A stretch of 11,218 nt of DNA from Erysipelotrichaceae bacterium (GCA_900754715.1 CAAEDX010000171.1:1-11218); one strand, 5' to 3'; positions 1 to 6,417 are shown, counted from the first letter of the stretch. Notes: generated by a model not told the origin, from the sequence alone. Numbers and translations are program-made.

Positions 1-2
1 AC

Positions 3-629
3 AATCAGCGTCGCAAGGCATTTGCGCCGCGTCAAAAGTGGCGCCGGATGCCGTTGCAAGAGCCGGAAACCGTGGTGCGCGCGCACCATGAGTTTGAAAT
101 GGAGATCACCACACCGAAGATCGCCGTTGCCTATAAGCTTGCGCCGATTCCGGATGTCGGCGCACGCATGCGGCAGGAATGGTGCCTGCGGCTGGCCCAG
201 GATCTGTGGTTCTCTTCCATGAATGAGGAATATCAGCACTGGCTCGATGAAGGGATCATCTCTGATTTTGTCGGCGCGGATGCAGATCTGGGCGAAGATT
301 ACGGCGTCTTGTTGTTTTACACCGAGACGGAAAAGGTCCGTCAGTTTGAGACGCTGATCGATGCGCTGGTGCGCCGCATGCAGGAAGAGCCGGTATCGGC
401 GTGTCAGCTGGATCAGCTGAAGCATCGCTATTATGGACAGTCGGTGCGCACGCTTAACAGCTTTGATGATATCGCCATCGGCTATATCCGCAGCGCGTTT
501 GCCGAATATGATTATCTGGAAACCATGGATATGATCGAGACGATCACGCCGCAGGAAGTGAATGAGGCCTGCCGGCATGTCGATCTGGCACGCAAAGCAG
601 TCGAGATCGTAAAACCGAAAAAAAAGTAG
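3..629 (+). CDS. M16-family (YmfH-like) zinc peptidase homologue, C-terminal part
   Basis: Only the last 208 codons are present; the reading frame is open from base 3, so the start and the N-terminal HxxEH zinc motif of M16 enzymes lie outside the window. What is visible resembles the C-terminal M16 domain of the YmfF/YmfH pair: a strand-rich opening (FEMEITTPKIAVAYKL), then the SSMNEEYQHWLDEGIISD stretch, which matches the place where these proteins have '..lyeeGlid..f', a '.QLDQLKHRYYGQSVRTLNSFDDIA' helix and the closing 'ITPQEVNEACRHVDLARKAVEIVKP'. In Firmicutes such proteins are paired M16 homologues, one member often lacking the zinc motif; some are annotated as linked to EF-P modification. 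Whether this one is the active or inactive partner cannot be told from this end. The gene ends in a lysine-rich tail and is followed closely by a terminator. YmfH is favoured over YmfF only by general resemblance. Confidence 0.75.
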   Translation, partial: NQRRKAFAPRQKWRRMPLQEPETVVRAHHEFEMEITTPKIAVAYKLAPIPDVGARMRQEWCLRLAQDLWFSSMNEEYQHWLDEGIISDFVGADADLGEDYGVLLFYTETEKVRQFETLIDALVRRMQEEPVSACQLDQLKHRYYGQSVRTLNSFDDIAIGYIRSAFAEYDYLETMDMIETITPQEVNEACRHVDLARKAVEIVKPKKK

Positions 630-639
630 CTGTTTGATG

Positions 640-667
640 AAAACTGTCGGATTTCGGCAGTTTTTTT
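640..667 (+). terminator. Rho-independent terminator after the M16 peptidase gene
   Basis: A 10-bp stem (AAAACTGTCG paired with CGGCAGTTTT, one G-T wobble) closes a 5-nt loop (GATTT) and runs into seven T residues. It begins 10 bases after the stop codon of the peptidase gene. Confidence 0.9.
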
Positions 668-710
668 CGCCTTTCTTTCAAATAGGGGCCATCAGCGTCA
701 GATGCCAGTT

Positions 711-739
711 TTGAAGCACATGTCTGGAAATGATAATAT
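711..739 (+). promoter_or_regulatory. Predicted SigA promoter for the SSB-like gene
   Basis: TTGAAG (711-716) and TAATAT (734-739) are 17 bp apart, and TG at 731-732 makes an extended -10. It sits just after the preceding terminator, with a leader of about 55 bases before the start codon at 801, so it probably serves the SSB-like gene and perhaps the lipoprotein gene behind it. Confidence 0.6.
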
Positions 740-800
740 GATGCTCGAAGGCGGGGTGATACAGATGAGAACATTCTCATACCGGAGGGAGGAATAAGAC

Positions 801-1118
801 ATGAATGTGATCGTTCTGGTCGGAGAGGTGATCGAGCTTCCCTATTTGCGAGAGACGCCGGCAGGTTATCAATGCGCGACGATGGTGCTCAAGGTCGATC
901 GTCCCTTTGCCAACAGTGACGGGGTCTATGAAGCGGACGAGATCGCGGTCACGCTGTGGAAGGGCATCGCGCAGACGACTTGCGCGGTGTGCGCGCTTCA
1001 TGATGCCGTGGCAGTCAAGGGCAGGCTGACGACGCGTACGCATAACAAGGACGGTGTGACTTATCGCAACTATGAGGTGGTGGCTGAAAAGGTTTCCTTC
1101 ATCAGAAAGGAAAGCTGA
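801..1118 (+). CDS. Single-domain SSB-like single-stranded DNA-binding protein
   Basis: A 105-residue OB-fold protein of the SSB family. The start 'MNVIVLVGEVIELPYLRETP', the 'ATMVLKVDRPF' strand, 'DEIAVTLWKGIAQ' and 'VAVKGRLTTRTHNKDGVTYRNYEVVAEKVSFI' follow the order of strands in bacterial SSB, including the usual 'v.l.GrL.tr...dg..y...ev.ae.v.f' block at about residues 70-100. The protein stops right after the OB fold: the flexible linker and the acidic DDxIPF tail, with which SSB recruits replication and repair partners, are missing. It is therefore probably an accessory paralogue and not the housekeeping SSB. The start codon has a good ribosome-binding site (GGAGGGAGG, 784-792) and a promoter upstream. 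The lipoprotein gene follows after 69 bases with no obvious terminator between them. The fold assignment is strong; a role in DNA binding is inferred from the family. Confidence 0.8.
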   Translation: MNVIVLVGEVIELPYLRETPAGYQCATMVLKVDRPFANSDGVYEADEIAVTLWKGIAQTTCAVCALHDAVAVKGRLTTRTHNKDGVTYRNYEVVAEKVSFIRKES

Positions 1119-1136
1119 GGCCGCCGCCTCTTTCCT
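1093..1136 (+). other. Two mutually exclusive stem-loops at the end of the SSB-like gene
   Basis: TTTCCTT (1093-1099) can pair with AAGGAAA (1107-1113). The same AGGAAA (1108-1113) can instead pair with TTTCCT (1131-1136), stacked on GAGGC (1117-1121) with GCCTC (1126-1130) and a 3-nt bulge. The second structure has no T tract, so it is not a classical terminator. The complementarity is seen directly; any switching role is inference. Confidence 0.35.
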
Positions 1137-1187
1137 GTATGAAAACCGTGTTCAGGCGCATACTGTAACTGACAGGAGGTTGAATGG

Positions 1188-1727
1188 ATGAATTGGTTAA
1201 AGCTGGCAGTGGGCATGTGCCTGCTGTTCATGATGAGCGCCTGCGGTGTTCAGCAAGCGGCAGACGAGGCAAAGAACGATGTGGAAAAAGCCGCCGATGA
1301 TGTCAGGGACGCGGCGGAAGGAGCCAAGCGAAGCGCGCAGGATCAGGGGGAGAAGACCCTGGATGGCATGATGAGCTATCTGCGTGAGCAGGGCATGGAG
1401 CTGAGCGATGAGCAGACATTGGATGACATCGCGTTTGCGGCCTATGACGGGCGAAGCTTCTATGTGGATGGCACGCAGATGTATCTGTATCGCATCGACA
1501 CCAATGATGAGACGATGCAGAAGGTGATCGCGCAGCTGAAGCAAGATGGCAGCGTAAGAGTGGAAAAGGATGGCGAAACGCTTTCGTACAGCGGCACACT
1601 GTTCGAGGATTATCTGTTGCTGCATGATCCGGGAGCGGATGTGCATGTATTTGTGGAAACGATGAATCATTACAGCGGGGGCTCAGCGACCAGCAATGCG
1701 CTGCGGGAATCATCCACTACAGACTGA
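1188..1727 (+). CDS. Small predicted lipoprotein of unknown function
   Basis: A 179-residue protein with a lipoprotein signal peptide: a single early Lys, a hydrophobic stretch (LAVGMCLLFMM) and a lipobox MSAC with the acceptor Cys at residue 19. It should be lipid-anchored on the outer face of the membrane. After the Cys comes a charged, Ala-rich helical stretch (about 22-55, repeated 'A.DEAK..VEKAADDVRDAAEGAK') of the kind seen in CsbD/YtxH-like helices or stalks. A small mixed domain follows at about 60-165, containing 'GRSFYVDGTQMYLYRIDTND' and 'GETLSYSGTLFEDYLLLHDPG'. The C-terminal 15 residues are Ser/Thr-rich and probably disordered. The start is set by AGGAGGT at 1174-1180. I do not recognise a named family; a stalked surface sensor or stress lipoprotein is only a guess. 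It probably shares the upstream SSB-like gene's transcript and ends at its own terminator. Confidence 0.8.
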   Translation: MNWLKLAVGMCLLFMMSACGVQQAADEAKNDVEKAADDVRDAAEGAKRSAQDQGEKTLDGMMSYLREQGMELSDEQTLDDIAFAAYDGRSFYVDGTQMYLYRIDTNDETMQKVIAQLKQDGSVRVEKDGETLSYSGTLFEDYLLLHDPGADVHVFVETMNHYSGGSATSNALRESSTTD

Positions 1728-1753
1728 AGGACGTCACAGCACGTTCTTTTTTT
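1727..1753 (+). terminator. Rho-independent terminator after the lipoprotein gene
   Basis: AAGGACGT (1727-1734) pairs with ACGTTCTT (1741-1748), with one G-T wobble and a 6-nt loop (CACAGC). A run of seven Ts overlaps the end of the stem. The stem begins on the last base of the stop codon. Confidence 0.75.
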
Positions 1754-1754
1754 A

Positions 1755-1783
1755 TTGCCCTGCATGCGAATTTGTGCTATTTT
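1755..1783 (+). promoter_or_regulatory. Predicted SigA promoter for the WYL regulator-DUF2779 unit
   Basis: TTGCCC (1755-1760) and TATTTT (1778-1783) are separated by exactly 17 bp, with TGC just before the -10 (extended -10). It follows the lipoprotein terminator directly. The implied leader of about 115 bases carries a repeat of GACATTG (1790-1796 and 1808-1814) and a short stem-loop (ACCGTGG 1817-1823 with CCGCGGT 1828-1834), either of which could take part in control. Confidence 0.55.
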
Positions 1784-1906
1784 CATTATGACATTGATGA
1801 TATCGCAGACATTGTCACCGTGGCTGGCCGCGGTCATCAGGCTGGAGAAAGGAAAAGACGTATCGCAGTGGCTGTTGGCGCATCACGCGATCTGTCAGGA
1901 AATGAG

Positions 1907-2878
1907 ATGAATCGGACTGCGTTGTGCATTCGCATGCTGCAGCTGTTGAAAGTGCGCGGACGGATGCGGATCGATGAGATCGCCCAGGCGCTTGAGATCA
2001 ATCCGCGCAATGTGCGTGAGTTTCGCAAAGAACTGGAGACAGCGGGCTATTCGATCTTACAGACGACCGGGCGTTATGGCGGCTATCAGCTGGATGCCGC
2101 TGCGCTTTTGCCGGCCGCCGCGCTCGACGCACAGGAAGAAGACGCGCTTCAGGAGGCTTGCCGCTATTTGCGCTCACATGCGGATTTCATTGCTGCGGAT
2201 GCCTTTGAGCGCGCGATGGGCAAGATCTTGTCTGCGCATTCCGCGCCAAAAAAAAGCCCAAGCATCTATCTGCAGGAGCGCATGCCAGGGATCAGCGCCA
2301 TGGAACAGCGCTATGTTGACCGCTGTGTCGAGGCCATCCGTGATCAGCGCAGCGTCATCCTGACTTACCGCACGCTCAGCGCGGCCAAACCGTATACGAT
2401 CGAGATCCATCCATATGAACTGCTCTTTTTTCAGGGCGCGTGCTATTGCCTGGCTTATTCGATGAAGGCGCATGATTTCCGCTCGTTTCGCTTCAGTGAG
2501 CAGCGCATGTTTGATTTTCGGCTGACGCAGCGCCGCTTTGACCGTGATCCGAATTTTGCAGTAGACCGCTATGTCGGGCGCACTGGCTTGATTCGCGGAG
2601 ATTTCATCCATGCTCGCTTTGAGGTCCGCCATGAACAGGCGCGGCGGGTCGCGGAGCGCAGCGTCGGCATTTCCTCAAAGATGCGCTGGATCGATGCGGA
2701 TACGCTGGAAGTCGATGCCTGGATCGAGACAGAATATGAGCTCTTCGATCTGCTGCTGCGTCTTGGCGCGGATGCGCGGCTGCTCGAACCGGCCGATCTG
2801 GTTCAGCGCATGAAGGCACAGATCACGGCGATGCTGCGGCGATATGAAGAGGAGGAGCTGAATGATCCATCTGAGTGA
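1907..2878 (+). CDS. WYL-domain transcriptional regulator (HTH-WYL-WCX)
   Basis: A 323-residue regulator. Residues 5-45 form a DeoR/HTH_11-type winged helix ('IRMLQLLKVRGRMRIDEIAQALEI') and 'GRYGGYQL' at 55-62 is the typical wing. Residues 145-205 are a WYL domain ('SVILTYRTLSAAKPYTIEIHPYEL', then 'FRSFRFSEQRM'). Residues 235-310 resemble the WCX extension. The WYL signature itself is altered: the usual G.WYL appears as G-A-C-Y-C-L (177-182). WYL domains are thought to sense ligands such as nucleic acids and often regulate DNA-damage or phage-defence genes. ATG 1907 is chosen because AGGA (1898-1901) precedes it and the HTH begins at once; an upstream TTG at 1772 in frame lies within the predicted promoter. 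The next gene starts inside this one (17-bp overlap), implying translational coupling and a regulator-effector unit. Confidence 0.88.
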   Translation: MNRTALCIRMLQLLKVRGRMRIDEIAQALEINPRNVREFRKELETAGYSILQTTGRYGGYQLDAAALLPAAALDAQEEDALQEACRYLRSHADFIAADAFERAMGKILSAHSAPKKSPSIYLQERMPGISAMEQRYVDRCVEAIRDQRSVILTYRTLSAAKPYTIEIHPYELLFFQGACYCLAYSMKAHDFRSFRFSEQRMFDFRLTQRRFDRDPNFAVDRYVGRTGLIRGDFIHARFEVRHEQARRVAERSVGISSKMRWIDADTLEVDAWIETEYELFDLLLRLGADARLLEPADLVQRMKAQITAMLRRYEEEELNDPSE

Positions 2879-4325
2879 TATTCGTAAATATGAACGATGC
2901 CCAGCATTGCTCTGGCGCAGCGCGCATGAGCCGCAGCCATATTTCCCTTTTCTTCATCCTTCACGGCCTATGAGCGAACTGTGCAAAGCGTATTTTGGCT
3001 TGCATGAGCATTTCGAGGGACATACTGGGGATGATCCCGGCCGCGCGCTCACCGCGCTGGATCATGCCGACACGCTGATCAATGCCCGTTTTGCGGCTCA
3101 GGGCGTCCGTGTGAAGATCCCGCTGATGAGGAAAAGCGAGAATGGCTATCTGGTGTATTTTGTCTATTGCAGCTGCGCGCCGCGGGAAAGCGAGGCACAG
3201 CTGATCAGTGACCATCTAAGCGTGCTGCAGACGCTGGAGATACCGGTGGCGGATGTGCGCATCCTCTGCCTGGATCCTGATTATGTCAGGGCCGGGGAGC
3301 TCGATGTGCATCAGCTGATCACTGAGGAAGAGCATTTATTCAATGCGCACGGACATCCTGTTCACACGATACGTGAGCTGTGTGCGCCGCTGCGGCGTGA
3401 CCTGCAAGAACTGGCAGATGCGTGCGAGGCATGTCTTTCTTTGCCACAGTGTCCGCAATTTGCGCGTACCGCAGCATGCACCCGAGGCCGGCGCTGCGCG
3501 TATTTTGATTCTTGCTTTGTCCCTGCAGCGGATGACTCCATCTTGTATCTGCAGCAGTCTTCTCAGAAACTTGCCATGCATCATGAGGGCATCATCAGGA
3601 TGGCGGATGCTGATCCTGAGCGGATCGAGGGACTGCGCTTTCAGTTCGCGCAGATCATGGCGGCCCGAAACGGCGGCCTGTTTGTCGATCGTCCGGCGCT
3701 GCGGCAGTGGCTGGATGACTGTGTCCATCATCCGATCACTTATCTTGATTTTGAATGGGATACGTATGCCATTCCGCCTTATGAAGGGATGCGTCCTTTT
3801 GATGTTCTTTGCTTTCAGTTCAGCATGGACATCGAATCCGGGGAAGGCGCAGAGCTGGTGCATCATGAATTTTTGGGAGAAGGAGACTGCCGGGAGGCGT
3901 TCATCCTGGCGCTGCTCGCGCATGTGCCTGCTTCCGGCACCATCCTGGTATTCAATATGGAAGGTGCGGAAAAATTGCGGCTCAGGCAGCTGGCGCGGCA
4001 GTTCCCGCAGCATGCCGATGCGCTTGCGGCGCTTTGCGCGCGCATGGTCGATCTGTCGCTCCCTTTTGCGTCCGGCACTGTGCATCATGTCCGGATGCAT
4101 GGCATGTATTCGCTCAAGGTGCTGACCGAGATCTTTGCCGGCCGCTCGTATCACGAGCTGGATATCGAAAATGGCATGGAGGCAGTCAGAGCGCACCGCA
4201 TGCTGGAGGCAGGCACGGAGGACGCGGCGCAGATCAGGGCGCAGCTGAGTGCCTATTGCGGCATGGATACCTATGCGGAGTATCTGCTGTATCATGCGCT
4301 GCGGCGCCTGGTCGGTGAAGAATAG
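2862..4325 (+). CDS. DUF2779 protein: Cas4-like N-terminal domain plus DnaQ-like exonuclease domain
   Basis: A 487-residue protein recognised by its C-terminal DUF2779 domain (about 290-485): 'ITYLDFEWDTYAIPPYEGMRPFD', 'CFQFSMD', 'HHEFLGEGDCREAF', 'GTILVFNMEGAEKL', 'ARMVDLSLPF', 'MYSLKVLTEIF', 'YHELDIENGMEA' and 'YCGMDTYAEYLLYHAL'. It keeps RNase H/DnaQ-type acidic residues: D296 and E298 (DFE), E370 after N365, and D469 in Y-C-G-M-D. The N-terminal part (1-220) resembles Cas4-like PD-(D/E)XK proteins: 'YERCPALLW' with Cys13, later Cys206, Cys212 and Cys218, which could hold an Fe-S cluster. However, the expected Asp and E-x-K positions look replaced (see findings). It likely acts on nucleic acid in the cytoplasm, but its substrate is unknown. 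AGGAGG at 2850-2855 sets the start inside the WYL gene. It ends at a palindromic terminator. Confidence 0.85.
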   Translation: MIHLSDIRKYERCPALLWRSAHEPQPYFPFLHPSRPMSELCKAYFGLHEHFEGHTGDDPGRALTALDHADTLINARFAAQGVRVKIPLMRKSENGYLVYFVYCSCAPRESEAQLISDHLSVLQTLEIPVADVRILCLDPDYVRAGELDVHQLITEEEHLFNAHGHPVHTIRELCAPLRRDLQELADACEACLSLPQCPQFARTAACTRGRRCAYFDSCFVPAADDSILYLQQSSQKLAMHHEGIIRMADADPERIEGLRFQFAQIMAARNGGLFVDRPALRQWLDDCVHHPITYLDFEWDTYAIPPYEGMRPFDVLCFQFSMDIESGEGAELVHHEFLGEGDCREAFILALLAHVPASGTILVFNMEGAEKLRLRQLARQFPQHADALAALCARMVDLSLPFASGTVHHVRMHGMYSLKVLTEIFAGRSYHELDIENGMEAVRAHRMLEAGTEDAAQIRAQLSAYCGMDTYAEYLLYHALRRLVGEE

Positions 4326-4326
4326 T

Positions 4327-4353
4327 GAAAAAGCAGCCGACGGCTGCTTTTTC
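4327..4353. terminator. Perfect palindromic bidirectional terminator between convergent genes
   Basis: GAAAAAGCAGCCG (4327-4339) is the exact reverse complement of CGGCTGCTTTTTC (4341-4353), with one base at the centre. A-tract and T-tract flank the GC-rich stem, so it can stop transcripts in both directions. It lies two bases after the DUF2779 stop codon and six bases from the end of the minus-strand gene. Confidence 0.9.
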
Positions 4354-4358
4354 GTCAA

Positions 4359-6377
4359 TCAGTAAAACAGTTCATCATAGACTGTGTTGATGAGCTCCCA
4401 TGTCTGCTGGCCGATGATGCCGTCTGCCGTGATGCCCATCATTTCCTGGAATGACATGACGGCCGCGGCAGTGTTCCTGCCATAAATGCCGTCTGCCGCC
4501 ACAGCAGGGATGGACGGGTAGTAGATGGAGATCTCGCGCAGGCGGTTCTGCATGAGGCGCACGGCTTCGCCGCGCGATCCGATCTGCAGCAAAGTGCCTG
4601 GGTATGGCGGCATGTCTTCGCCTGGCTCTTCGCCCTGGTCGATCTGGGCATTGATGGCAAAGATACGATCCCATGTCTGTGAGCCGACCACACCATCTAC
4701 GCTCAGACCGAACTGCCGCTGGAAAGCTCGGACCGCGGCAGCGGTAGCGTTGCCGTAAATGCCATCTTCCACGATGACCGGGATTGCTGGATATTGCTGC
4801 GAGATATTGTTTAGTGCCTGCTGTACCCGCAGCACCTCATCGCCGGAACTGCCTTGTCGCAGCAGGAAACCAGGATATTCCGGAATGCCTTCATCCGGCG
4901 CGATCTTGTCTGCCAGTGTTTCATATACAGCGTAGATGCGGTCCCATGTGGCTCTGCCTACGGCGCCGTCCTGGATCAGGCCAAAGGCCTGCTGGAAGCT
5001 GAGCACCGCTTTTTCTAAGCCGGGACCAAAGCGCCCGTCGATGTCGACATTGGGGATCTGCGGATAAAATACAGAGATCGCGCTCAGGTAATATTGCAAC
5101 AGCTGCACTTCTGGTCCTTTGCTTCCTTCACGCAGCACGGTGCCAGGCCATTCGCCGCTGTACAGGTCTTCGATCCGTCCGATCGACTGCAGTTCGGCAA
5201 GCTTGCGCACGGCGGCATAGATATAGCTGACTTTATACCATGTGGCTTTTCCGACGCGCCCATCCACGGTCAGGTCGAACTGCTGCTGAAAGACGCGTAC
5301 GGCCGCTTCGGTCTGTGCGCCGAACACACCATCGACCGGTAGGATGATCGGAATGGCAGGATAGTTTACTGCGATCGCGTTGAGGAATTCCTGCAGTTCA
5401 AGAACTTCCTGGCCGCTGGAACCAAGAGACAGCACTCCAGGATAAGAAGCGGTGATATCTTGGATGTTGTTGCTTTCCCGGATCTCGATGTCGTTGCCGT
5501 AATAGTAGCGCAGGATCTGGATGGCGGTGTAACCTTGGTTGGCCAGCGTGAGCGTGCCCCATTGCTTCATGCCTGGGCAGTCCGCGATCTTGCCATCGCA
5601 ATATTCAGCGTAGTAAGGCTCCTGATAGTTGCTTTTCTGGATATATTGGTTGAAAACTTCGTCGACGATCTCGGCCACGCTGGAAAAGATGTTGCGGTCT
5701 TTGACGAAAGCTTGATCAAACGCCGTCGAGTTGGTGATGTCAAAATCATAGCCCTGGCTTGGGTACCATTCGGTATAGACGCGGTTGAGCGCCAGAGAGG
5801 CCTGTGCCCAGATATTGGCTTTGAGCGCCTCATACGGCCAGGTCGGATAGATCTCTGAGCTGGCGACATTCTTCAGGTAATATAGGAATGGCACAGTGAC
5901 ATTTTCGGCGCTGCTCTGCGGCCGTCCCAGATGCACGGTGATATAGGTCGGAATGACGATCTGTGAGAGGATCCTGCCGTTGTTGTGCGGTGTCTGTCCC
6001 TGGTTGTTGCCGCCATAGTTGGTCAAAAGATGATGATCAGGAATGTTGCTCACACCTCTTCCTTCAAATACTTGCCGGCGTGTCGGGATCGGATGAACGG
6101 GAAGATAGGAGGATTCTTCCGCGAATACCTGCACGTTCTGGATCTCCATGAGCTCATATCCGCTAGCGCGCATCTCCACGTTGTATGTCTCATAAGGACG
6201 GATGTCGCTTTCTTCTTCGAGCGAAAGGGCGATGTCTGGGGCATACAGCGGGATAGAGGGGGTCTTTCCTTCCTCATCGCTGACATAGAAATTTTCATAG
6301 ACGATCTCCCCTTGGTTGACTTTATAGATCCGGATGAGCGCATTGCTCAAGGCAAATGCCTCATCGGCGATCGACAC
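4359..6377 (-). CDS. SpoIID/LytB-type lytic domain protein with four peptidoglycan-binding repeats
   Basis: Coordinates use the first canonical start (GTG 6377, 672 residues); the true start is probably the ATC codon at 6404-6402, nine codons earlier, which has the only good Shine-Dalgarno sequence. In GTG numbering, residues 1-90 look like a transthyretin-type beta domain. Residues 140-300 are a SpoIID/LytB domain: 'YYLKNVASSEIYPTWPYEALKANIWAQ' aligns with the '..aEmp..w..EALKAQA' block, so E175 is the likely catalytic Glu, and 'CPGMKQWGTLTLANQGYTAIQILRYYYG' is the closing signature. SpoIID enzymes are lytic transglycosylases that trim glycan strands during engulfment. Four PG_binding_1 repeats fill 312-664. 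No signal peptide or membrane segment is visible, odd for a wall-acting protein. It faces the DUF2779 gene and is divergent from the phospholipase gene. A role in spores is inferred from the SpoIID domain and nearby sporulation genes. Confidence 0.87.
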   Translation of the reverse strand: MSIADEAFALSNALIRIYKVNQGEIVYENFYVSDEEGKTPSIPLYAPDIALSLEEESDIRPYETYNVEMRASGYELMEIQNVQVFAEESSYLPVHPIPTRRQVFEGRGVSNIPDHHLLTNYGGNNQGQTPHNNGRILSQIVIPTYITVHLGRPQSSAENVTVPFLYYLKNVASSEIYPTWPYEALKANIWAQASLALNRVYTEWYPSQGYDFDITNSTAFDQAFVKDRNIFSSVAEIVDEVFNQYIQKSNYQEPYYAEYCDGKIADCPGMKQWGTLTLANQGYTAIQILRYYYGNDIEIRESNNIQDITASYPGVLSLGSSGQEVLELQEFLNAIAVNYPAIPIILPVDGVFGAQTEAAVRVFQQQFDLTVDGRVGKATWYKVSYIYAAVRKLAELQSIGRIEDLYSGEWPGTVLREGSKGPEVQLLQYYLSAISVFYPQIPNVDIDGRFGPGLEKAVLSFQQAFGLIQDGAVGRATWDRIYAVYETLADKIAPDEGIPEYPGFLLRQGSSGDEVLRVQQALNNISQQYPAIPVIVEDGIYGNATAAAVRAFQRQFGLSVDGVVGSQTWDRIFAINAQIDQGEEPGEDMPPYPGTLLQIGSRGEAVRLMQNRLREISIYYPSIPAVAADGIYGRNTAAAVMSFQEMMGITADGIIGQQTWELINTVYDELFY
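4386..5444 (-). repeat. Four tandem peptidoglycan-binding repeats within the SpoIID-like protein
   Basis: Four units of about 72 residues, 90-98 residues apart, start at residues 312, 410, 501 and 592. Each has the pattern [YW]PG..L..GS.G..V...Q..L..I...YP.IP....DG.[FY]G......AV..FQ...G...DG.VG..TW. Units 3 and 4 are the most alike (DGIYG..TAAAV). The second unit has PGLEK in place of the usual N/Q-T...A, which suggests drift of that copy. Confidence 0.85.
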
Positions 6378-6401
6378 TTCGATCTGAAGATAACCGGTTG
6401 C

Positions 6402-6417
6402 GATGAAATCACCTCCT
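6402..6417 (-). promoter_or_regulatory. Perfect Shine-Dalgarno placed before a non-canonical ATC codon
   Basis: On the minus strand AGGAGGTGAT (6417-6408) is a ten-base match to the 16S rRNA anti-Shine-Dalgarno. The next in-frame codon at normal distance (7 bases after GGAGG) is ATC at 6404-6402. No ATG, GTG or TTG occurs in frame until GTG 6377, 34 bases from the Shine-Dalgarno core. This decides the probable start of the SpoIID-like gene. Confidence 0.7.

Noticed and set aside
1772..1906. Earlier TTG start of the WYL regulator
   Set aside because: The extra 45 codons show no conserved sequence, the TTG overlaps the predicted promoter, and no ribosome-binding site precedes it.
3336..4358. 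Long open frame on the minus strand (340 codons) opposite the DUF2779 gene
   Set aside because: It is antisense to a gene with clear family motifs, its translation has no recognisable domain, and it runs through the palindromic terminator. It is a by-product of codon use on the real strand.
4386..5444. DNA-level tandem repeat or CRISPR-like array
   Set aside because: The periodicity is at the protein level (peptidoglycan-binding repeats); the DNA units have diverged and there are no identical short repeats with unique spacers.
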